From Bedellia somnulentella (Eukaryota; Arthropoda; Insecta; Lepidoptera; Bedelliidae), in NCBI GenBank assembly GCA_963576735.1, contig OY755178.1:8494001-8558000 (forward strand): DNA of 64,000 bases. Direction: 5' to 3'. The notes beneath the pieces were generated by a model, which saw only the letters and a program-made list of their open reading frames with translations, was not told the origin of the DNA and did no database searches. Positions within the stretch are counted from its first letter, which is position 1. Every line of letters starts with the position of its first letter. The position numbers and the translations under genes were made by a program. Positions 56,884 through 64,000 of the stretch are shown here, piece by piece.

Positions 56884-59643
56884 TCATTCACAATATAACT
56901 TTGTATTATTTTTGTGTATAATATATTCTTTACTGTTTTTAATTACTTTTACGTTTGGTGACATATCCTGAACTACTTTATAAGGGCCTTCAAAAAGATT
57001 ATCTAATTTGTTTCCTACATAGTTTTTAATTAATATTAACTGACCTTTCTTATACAAAATTGGATTTGTTTTATTATCTAAAATACATTTTCGTCGACAT
57101 TTGCTTTCCATAAGATTGTTGCGTGCATCCAGTTGTGCTTTTTGAATTCTATACTTAAACTCTAAAGGGTAGTCATCATAGCTATACAATGGTTCTAAAT
57201 GATGAGATAGGTTACTCGGTATATTACACGGTTTTCCAAACATTAACTCATAAGGAGTGTATTTTGTCTCAGAGTGTACTGTGTTATTAAAAGAAAAACA
57301 CCAATATGGTAACCAATCGCTCCAATTTGAATTATTTTTACACTGAATTCTGAGATATGCTCCTAAAGACTTGTGTGTATTTTCTAACCCACCAATAGTT
57401 TCGTGGTGATAAGCGGTTGAATTTATTTTTTTAATATTAAGTAACTTACAAATATCCGACATAACACTACATATAAACTCAGTTCCCTGATCTGTCAAAA
57501 TTTCCTGTGGTATTCCGAATCTTAAAATAAAATTGTCTACGAATGACCTAGCAACTGTTACCGAGTCTTTAGTACGCAACGGGTATGCCTCTACGTACTT
57601 CGTTAGATGACACTGTATTGTTAAAATGTACCTAAAATTATTATTATCTATCTCTAGCGGTCCCATAATATCTAAACTAATCCTACCTAAAGACGAACCC
57701 GGAGTGTCAGTAATTACCATTGGTTCCCTTATCGAATTATTACTATGTTTTTGAAACTGACATTGTTTACACTTGGCTACGTAATTCATTACGTCACGAC
57801 TGATGCCTGGCCAAAAATAATATTTTTTAATATTATTTAACATTCTATTCATACCAGCATGTCCACTGGTGGGCAAAATATGAAAATCATTCAAAATTAT
57901 TTTCTTTTCATCGTTGCTACTTACTCGTATTACATCTTTAGTTATTATGAAATTTAAGGATTCAATGTTTTCCCTTTTTATCGTTCTAACGAGATTTTTT
58001 ATATGCAACTGGTTGTGTCTACTTTTTATAATAAGCAACTCTTTGATGCGCATTTTCTTACATAATTCATCTAAATCCCTCGCTAGCACCTCTACGGTAG
58101 AAAACGATCGGGTGTTTAGATATATCGCACATTGCGACGGCACGTATGCACAATGTTTACAAAGTGATAAAGTATATTCATTCTTATACTGTTTTATATC
58201 ATATTCAAAATGTGTAGAAAATATTAATTGATTAATATTATTTGGCTCTTTTAGTACTTCTACCGCCAAAGGTTGATCAGACCTGGACGCGGATGAAGTG
58301 CTGCGCGAGCACGATTGGTCACTATTTGTGAGTTTCCTAGTTTGAGCTCGAGTCAAAACAGAAATATTTGCTTCAGAGAGATCTTTAAGATCTTCGCTTG
58401 TCATCCGAAGTCGACTCAACGCGTCTGCAGCTGCGTTGCTTCGACCCGGTACAATGTCAACCTCAAAGTCATACTCCTCTAAGTATAATCTGAACTTCAT
58501 TAACCTACTTGAAGGATCCTTAATACTAAATAAATTAATCAAAGGTTTGTGGTCGGTTTTGATAAGAAATTTTCGGCCATATAAATACGGTCTAAAATGC
58601 CTAACCGCCCACACTATACCTAACAATTCTAAATCTATGATAGGATAGCGTGTTTCGGCTATTTTCAGATTCCTACTAGCATAAGCTACTACATGACCAT
58701 TCCCATTCGATAATACAGCACCTAACCCCATTTTCGATGCATCCGTGTGTAATACAAAGCGGTTTGAGGGAGAAAAATCGGGGTACTGTAATACTGGTGG
58801 GTTAATTAATGCGAACTTTAAAGTTTCAAAAGCATTTTGGCATTCATTTGACCATACAAAAGGTACATTACTTTTACATAAATAATTTAATGGGTAAGCA
58901 ATTTTTGCAAAGTTCGGTATGAACCGACGATAGTAGTTGGCAAATGCAACGAAGCGTTTTACTTCGCCGACATCTGTCGGTGTTGGATAATTTCGTAATG
59001 TCACATATTTTTCCGGATCAGGCAAAATGCCTTTCGACGTAATTTTGTGACCTAAATAAACAATTTCAGTGCGCAGAAACTCGCACTTTAATGGGTTTAA
59101 TTTAAGATTAACTTTTCGTAATCTTTCAAATATTGTAACTAAATTATTATTATGGTGCTCAATGGATTTTCCTATCACTATACAATCATCTAAGTATATA
59201 AAACACTTATTATAATTGAGCCCAGACATGGCTACAGTCATTAATCGAGAAAACACACTAGGGCTGGTTTTCAAACCCATCGGGCAACGCTTCATACGGT
59301 ACATTTTATCCGTAGTAAAAGCGGTGTAGTTGCGCGATTCGGGATCTAAAGATACTTGATACATTTTATCTAATTGAAACGCCGTGTATTTTCTAGAATT
59401 TTCTTCTAAATTCAGTTGAAAATAACTCTGACTGAGGTCCAATTTTGAAAAATAAATACTGCCCGAAAGAGAATCTAAAATGTCAGTAATGTTTGGCAGG
59501 GGAAACTTGTCATCTTTTATCCTATTATTTAATTGCCGATAGTCTACTACAAGTCTCCATTTTCTTTCATTCGTTCTATCACATTTTTTAGGTACTAACA
59601 AAACGGGGCTGGACCACTCCGATGAATTTGTTTCCTCAATTAT
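56884..59643 (-). CDS. pol: Gypsy pol: reverse transcriptase, RNase H, integrase
   Basis: A long frame with, in order, the RT entry block VDYRQLNN, catalytic YLDD, RNase H HTDASKMGLGAVL and TDHKPL, an integrase His/Cys zinc site (SGHAG..CKQC), and the D, D, E core (LDIMGP, TDQGTEF, GGLENTHK). The frame is open upstream of its first methionine-like codon to about 59,643, where the protease frame stops in another frame. Within RT, just before RCPMGLKTSP, a block of about 22 residues occurs twice in diverged form (SRKYTAF.. and SRNYTAF..), which is unlike the usual spacing. Confidence 0.92.
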   Translation of the reverse strand: MIEETNSSEWSSPVLLVPKKCDRTNERKWRLVVDYRQLNNRIKDDKFPLPNITDILDSLSGSIYFSKLDLSQSYFQLNLEENSRKYTAFQLDKMYQVSLDPESRNYTAFTTDKMYRMKRCPMGLKTSPSVFSRLMTVAMSGLNYNKCFIYLDDCIVIGKSIEHHNNNLVTIFERLRKVNLKLNPLKCEFLRTEIVYLGHKITSKGILPDPEKYVTLRNYPTPTDVGEVKRFVAFANYYRRFIPNFAKIAYPLNYLCKSNVPFVWSNECQNAFETLKFALINPPVLQYPDFSPSNRFVLHTDASKMGLGAVLSNGNGHVVAYASRNLKIAETRYPIIDLELLGIVWAVRHFRPYLYGRKFLIKTDHKPLINLFSIKDPSSRLMKFRLYLEEYDFEVDIVPGRSNAAADALSRLRMTSEDLKDLSEANISVLTRAQTRKLTNSDQSCSRSTSSASRSDQPLAVEVLKEPNNINQLIFSTHFEYDIKQYKNEYTLSLCKHCAYVPSQCAIYLNTRSFSTVEVLARDLDELCKKMRIKELLIIKSRHNQLHIKNLVRTIKRENIESLNFIITKDVIRVSSNDEKKIILNDFHILPTSGHAGMNRMLNNIKKYYFWPGISRDVMNYVAKCKQCQFQKHSNNSIREPMVITDTPGSSLGRISLDIMGPLEIDNNNFRYILTIQCHLTKYVEAYPLRTKDSVTVARSFVDNFILRFGIPQEILTDQGTEFICSVMSDICKLLNIKKINSTAYHHETIGGLENTHKSLGAYLRIQCKNNSNWSDWLPYWCFSFNNTVHSETKYTPYELMFGKPCNIPSNLSHHLEPLYSYDDYPLEFKYRIQKAQLDARNNLMESKCRRKCILDNKTNPILYKKGQLILIKNYVGNKLDNLFEGPYKVVQDMSPNVKVIKNSKEYIIHKNNTKLYCE

Positions 59644-60717
59644 ATCGTCGTCCCTGCGACATAAACACCTTTTTCTAATTCTTTTGACAATATAACACAG
59701 TCCTCAGACAGTGTCGTCGGAATATCTCGTATGACCTCACACCGAGCTGGGATTAAATGTCGATACGTAGTATTTTTATCATTTATCATTAAACTAACTT
59801 TCTCGTTGCCCTGATGTAACTCTAAAGTATCATTTGAATAATTAATAATGGCTTTATATTTTTTTAAAAAGTTTTCTCCTAAAATACCACAAGTACTACA
59901 TGTCATATTCTTAAATACGTAGAATGTTTCCTTTAAATATAACATACATAACATAACATAAACGTTCACGCCGTTTATCCCCGAAGGGGTTGGCAGAGGT
60001 ACCAATACTCCTGAACTCACATGGCAAGCGCCATCTAGTTTCCAGAGAAGGTACCCACGTTTTGCTTAGACAGTGTACTCACGTGATAGGGGGCAGGCCT
60101 ATCGCCGTTTTGTACGAATACACTGTCACATGACTAAGTACAACTCAGCCATGTGGGTTTCCTCACGATGTTTTCCCTCACCGTTAGCAACCATGATAAA
60201 TTAACCACACATATGACTTTAGAAAAGACAAATTGGTGTAGGCCCGTCCCAGGATTGGAACTCACGCCCTTCTGTTTTTCGGGCGGGTGTTCTACCCACT
60301 GGACTATCATGTCATGTCGTCGATGTCCTTTAAATATATTCCGTCATATTCTAAATTTAACCTTACATACCCTACCGATTCTAATTTTCCACTAACTCCC
60401 TTAATAACGATACGATCGCGTACCATCAGTTTCAAAAGATCGGGTTTATTACACAACCATTCATATTTTAACACGCATAAACTGGCTCCACTATCTACTA
60501 ATAAATTTAAATTGAATTTTTGAACATTAAAACTAACCGTACTACTATTATTAAAATTCAAAACATGATTATCGGACTCATTAGTCACGAAAAAACTGGT
60601 TTTCTTGTTCTCTGCCAGGTTCATTTGAGAAATGTCGTAAAGGTTGATAATTACGTTTGCGAATAAAGCCCCGTGAGCGAAATGAATTTGTGCGCGCGTT
60701 AGCGTACGTTGAACCAC
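59640..60717 (-). pseudogene. Gypsy protease region, interrupted by a SINE
   Basis: The upstream half (60,307-60,717) has the aspartic protease signature LLVDSGAS; the downstream half (59,640-59,941) continues to a stop. The halves are in the same frame once the 397-base SINE plus duplication is discounted. The upstream part overlaps the gag end by 137 bases in a different frame; the pol frame that follows is again shifted. Confidence 0.85.
59942..60325 (-). mobile_element. SINE-A inserted in the gypsy protease region
   Basis: Full-length copy with tRNA-like head, flanked by a perfect 13-bp duplication TCCTTTAAATATA (59,929-59,941; 60,326-60,338). Confidence 0.95.
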
Positions 60718-61726
60718 GCGCTGCTGAAGCTAAATGCTGACGCGCATTTACTTGTTCCATTTCACTGGTGTGATACCTATGTTGTCTCGCTGGCTGTCTA
60801 CCCTTTGAAGCGTTATAAAATGGCTTATTATAATATGTCTGATCCCTATAATGCATAACAGAGTTATCCTGCACGGACAACGACTGCTCATCAATAGCGC
60901 ATCTGATCGCTTCGGGGAGGGTACTAAACGAGCGTGATGCTACTATCGTACTGAGCCTGCGGTCACTCAAACCATCAGAAAATCTCTTAATAGCTATGTT
61001 TTCATTTAAAGGCCGTAAAATATCATACTTCTGCTCGTCTCCGTCAGCTTGGGCGAGCGTAAGGTTAACAAATAAATATTCCAGATTAGAACCGAAAGAT
61101 TCTACTGAACGGTGACCTTGTTTAGCACTAAATAACTGTGACTGTATAGCTACTGCCGATTTCTTTTGTAAAAGATTTTTTTTCATATCTATGAGTAAAT
61201 CGCTGACATTAGAATAGGTCGATTTAAGTCGTAGCTTAGCACCAGGAGACAATCTCGTTTTTAAAACAAAATTAATAAGTAGTTGCCTAGAACTTTCCGA
61301 AATCATACTGGCGTACAACTCTATTCCATCGATTAACGCTTTCGTGAGATTTTCATCATCAGTCATTGATGGTAAAAGGGCAATTGCCGTCTTAATGTCA
61401 AAATTATTACTAGACATCGTGACGGATTTATTTATATTCTCAACCTTGTCTTTTTCTCTAAACAAACTACAAATGTAACTATAAATTGTTCTTATCTCAT
61501 TAATTAATAACCTATTCACTACTTCAACTTCTTCGTCGCATATCTCAGATTTATCTACTTCTAAAACTATTTGAGACAAAATACCCTCTAATTGGGTGTA
61601 CAATACATTAGCTTCTTGTAACTTTTGTAACCCTAAGTTTTTTTTTCGCCCTTCTGGTCCTAATTTAACTAAATATTCTTTCAAATATTTTAAACTATCG
61701 CGTAAAGTAGTTAAGTTACTTGCCAT
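60581..61726 (-). CDS. gag: Gypsy gag-like structural protein
   Basis: 381 residues from the ATG at 61,726 (MASNLTTLRD); the frame opens nine codons earlier. The middle resembles retrotransposon capsid regions (RPLNENIAIKRFSDGLSDRR, ALPEAIRCA-like). The C-terminus is Arg/Gln-rich, and I see no CCHC zinc knuckle. Confidence 0.8.
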   Translation of the reverse strand: MASNLTTLRDSLKYLKEYLVKLGPEGRKKNLGLQKLQEANVLYTQLEGILSQIVLEVDKSEICDEEVEVVNRLLINEIRTIYSYICSLFREKDKVENINKSVTMSSNNFDIKTAIALLPSMTDDENLTKALIDGIELYASMISESSRQLLINFVLKTRLSPGAKLRLKSTYSNVSDLLIDMKKNLLQKKSAVAIQSQLFSAKQGHRSVESFGSNLEYLFVNLTLAQADGDEQKYDILRPLNENIAIKRFSDGLSDRRLSTIVASRSFSTLPEAIRCAIDEQSLSVQDNSVMHYRDQTYYNKPFYNASKGRQPARQHRYHTSEMEQVNARQHLASAARGSTYANARTNSFRSRGFIRKRNYQPLRHFSNEPGREQENQFFRD

Positions 61727-61954
61727 AACAAAAAAAGATGTAGTAATAATCAAAATGAATAAAATTGTTATAGTTTACCGTATGAGAAAAAACATATTCA
61801 CGCCTTGTCAGCAGACAGTTTCATGCAACAATTGGTTCCGTACACGAGCTCCCAGCGCCCTGCGTATGATCGATTGACCCCGTACTTATGCTCCCGGCAC
61901 CCGGCGCGAACGTCCAAAACGTCCAAATGTTATGCGATCGTTGAAATGTCCGGT

Positions 61955-62188
61955 CTAGAAACTGCATTGGCTATAGCAGCTCTGTTGAGTTCTTTTCGAA
62001 TGGTTTTTTTTTACACTTTTTTTGCATTTCTTCACTACGTAAACCATGATGGCGGTGACAAAACCAATAAACAGTACAATATTCAATATTTCAGTAGCGC
62101 TCAAATTGCCTGTCTTCTGCGTCGCACTAGCGTCACCACTTGCAGTTTGTGCAATAATTGTTTCTTCTTTTGAATACGATTTTCCCAT
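61955..62188 (-). CDS. Small membrane-type protein frame in the gypsy 5' leader
   Basis: 77 residues between the 5' LTR and gag. It begins MGKSYS, a G2-x3-S6 N-myristoylation pattern. An Ala/Thr-rich segment, one hydrophobic span (ILNIVLFIGFVTAIMVYVV) and a Lys/Arg-rich end (KKCKKSVKKNHSKR) follow. I recall similar short frames upstream of gag in insect retrotransposons, but their role is unknown to me. It could be chance, though the composition is striking. Confidence 0.55.
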   Translation of the reverse strand: MGKSYSKEETIIAQTASGDASATQKTGNLSATEILNIVLFIGFVTAIMVYVVKKCKKSVKKNHSKRTQQSCYSQCSF

Positions 62189-62259
62189 TGTTGCTCCAGC
62201 CGTAAATTAATTGATATATGAATATTCTGTTCACTTTTCCTCAGCACTAACCTACAGTG

Positions 62260-62277
62260 CTACTGGCAGGGTCGCCA
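62260..62277 (-). promoter_or_regulatory. Primer binding site of the gypsy element
   Basis: Directly next to the 5' LTR, - strand TGGCGACCCTGCCAGTAG; the leading TGG pairs with a tRNA 3' CCA. The tRNA species is not assigned. Confidence 0.75.
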
Positions 62278-62462
62278 TGTAATATGTTGTGTGTTGTGGT
62301 CGTGAAGATAGGAGGTTATTTTATTAAAAGATCTTCATTGCACTATGTCCGTATATTGAATGAATATAAAATACAATAAACGCTTACATAGTAACTTACA
62401 CAACTAAGCACTTTACTTATTGCTACACATGTTAAACTTATTTGCAATATCGGCATATTACA
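62278..62462 (-). repeat. 5' LTR of the gypsy element
   Basis: 185 bp, identical to the 3' LTR. Confidence 0.95.
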
Positions 62463-62819
62463 TTAAAAACAAAATTATAAACAGTAATTAACTGTTAAAT
62501 ACAACCTGTAATGATACCAAAAAGGTCTCGGCTCAGCATAAAATGTACCAAGCGCAAGTCTCGCAGGACACAAACGCTGAGTACGCTGATTTTCAGCCAA
62601 CACCTCTAACTTATATCTACTATATACTAACTAATACATAGAGCAAAAAAATTTAATAAAAAGAAACAAATACTGTATCAGAGAAAAAAGGAAAGAAACC
62701 TACTCCATATATGGTTATAGCTTATTTCCTAATTTACCTATTTCAAACAAAAATCAAAAATTGATAAAAACATTATAAAAAAAAAACAACTGTACATTGG
62801 TAAAATGATTGAGTAAATT

Positions 62820-64000
62820 TAAACTTCATAGATATGTATAAAAAGCTTAATTAATAATGATTTAATGCAAATTTTGAAATGGAGTGAAGCATATGGATTG
62901 AAAGTTAATCCGAATAAAACGCAAATAATTATAGTTGGTAGCTCACGAATTGTTTCCAGGATTGACTATAAATCACTACCGCCTGTTTTATTTGATGGCA
63001 CATCCATTCCTTTCAGCGCTGCTGTAAAAAACCTTGGTGTGATGATAGATAGCACCTTATCTTGGGTACCGCAACTGGAATTAGTAAGCCGGAGGCTGTT
63101 TGCGTCAGCAGGGTCCCTCAGGAGGCTACGTAACTTTCTCCCTACTGCTACCAAAACTGCGTTAGCCCAATCTCTTCTACTACCTATTCTTGATTATGCT
63201 GACACCTGCTATCTCGATCTAACTGAAGATCAACTGAACAAACTTGAGCGCTTACAAAACTTATGTATTAGATTTATTTTCGGACTGCGTAAATATGACC
63301 ATGTCTCTGCGTATCGCAATAAACTTCAGTGGCTTCCAATTCGTCTCCGCCGGAATGCACATACTCTGTCTCTCCTGTACTCTATCTTGTTTAATCCTGC
63401 CACCCCCTCCTACCTTAAAGAGCGTTTCCAATTCCTTCACTCTTCACATGACCTCAATCTGCGTTCTTACCACAATCTTTTGTTGAGTACCCCTTCCCAT
63501 TCCACCAATTTTTACAGTTCGTCCTTTACCGTCCAGGCTGTACAACTATGGAACGGTCTTCCTGTAGAGGTGCGATTAGCCAAGTCTCTCCCTATTTTCA
63601 AGAAAATGGTAAAAAAGCACTTCCTCTCCGAAACATTATAATATTATTTGTGTTGCATACAAAAGTTTATATATTCTATTATATATTATGTCGTAAAATG
63701 TATATATGTATTTTATTTAAAAATCTTTATATATATTGCATATGTATTGTATTTATTGAATATTATTTATTTTATGGAATACTATCTGTATCTGTAAGTG
63801 TATTAGAACTTAATAAATATTTAGTAATACTTAAAATAGATAGATAATAGTTTGATGAATAATTTTAGTTTTTAAGCAAATCAGTTTAATTTATTGGACA
63901 TCTACCGAACATGTTTTTAATCCAGCAAATCTTTCCATTAATGGGTTGTCTGGAAGAGATCGCTCTTAGTGATAAGACCGCCAGTTGTACTTTGGCTTTT
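62820..64000 (+). mobile_element. CR1-like LINE, 5'-truncated, with 3' tail running off the right edge
   Basis: The frame 62,865-63,641 holds the RT end: GLKVNPNKTQIIIVGS, LGVMIDSTLSW, LDYADTCYLDL and LWNGLPVEVR. An AT-rich 3' UTR follows, and 63,945-64,000 starts the GGTTGTCTGGAAGAGATCGC module seen alone at 20,268 and 31,737. Confidence 0.85.

Larger units (their letters stand above)
56509..62462 (-). mobile_element. Ty3/gypsy-type LTR retrotransposon with identical LTRs
   Basis: Two 185-bp LTRs (56,509-56,693 and 62,278-62,462) are identical by eye, start TGTAATATG and end CATATTACA. TTAA flanks both sides (56,505-56,508; 62,463-62,466), fitting a 4-bp target duplication. Order on the - strand: LTR, small membrane-type frame, gag, protease, reverse transcriptase, RNase H, integrase, LTR; no env frame. 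It sits antisense in an intron of the coiled-coil gene. A SINE interrupts the protease region, so this copy cannot make an intact product. Confidence 0.95.

Noticed and set aside
56509..62462. Env gene of an errantivirus-like element
   Set aside because: Between the integrase end and the 3' LTR there is only about 190 bp; no env frame exists.

Overview
The window is nuclear DNA from an insect, most likely a moth or butterfly. It has AT-rich introns with GT..AG junctions, an animal NF-X1-type gene, Helitrons ending in CTAG between A and T, tRNA-derived SINEs with (TTATG) tails, a SINE family with (GTAT) tails, CR1/jockey-like LINE fragments and a Ty3/gypsy element. The lepidopteran assignment rests on remembered styles of Helitron, SINE and LINE ends; no search was run. 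There is no bacterial or organellar gene, CRISPR array or rRNA.

Layout. (1) 1-4,700: end of a LINE, SINE fragments and apparently non-coding DNA. (2) 4,712-32,135, + strand: a complete gene for the NF-X1/shuttle craft family. I traced 16 coding exons; their phases all match and they sum to 3,408 nt (1,135 residues): PAM2-like motif, RING/PHD-type finger, a long series of NF-X1 zinc fingers, R3H domain. Its introns are full of transposons. Exon edges have been tandemly duplicated at least five times, twice expanding into about 19-copy minisatellites (91-bp unit after exon 9, 89-bp unit after exon 14). (3) 32,136-38,000: intergenic, with a 1.74-kb inverted-repeat transposon. (4) 38,003-42,256, - strand: an unrecognised five-exon gene (706 residues) with a Ser/Thr-Pro-x-Lys/Arg repeat region. 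(5) 42,700-51,740: a repeat block holding a tandem array of tRNA-like units split by a 3.5-kb Helitron. (6) 53,300-56,458, + strand: the first five exons of an unrecognised coiled-coil gene whose 3' end was not found. (7) 56,509-62,462, - strand: a gypsy element with two identical LTRs, itself hit by a SINE in the protease region. (8) 62,820-64,000: the end of a CR1-like LINE.

The three host genes show no functional link. The main interest is structural: repeated duplication across splice boundaries in one gene, a family of tRNA-like tandem-unit elements with an inverted 5' end, and several nested insertions whose empty sites can be read from the sequence. Coordinates of splice sites are inferred from GT/AG and phase, not from transcripts.
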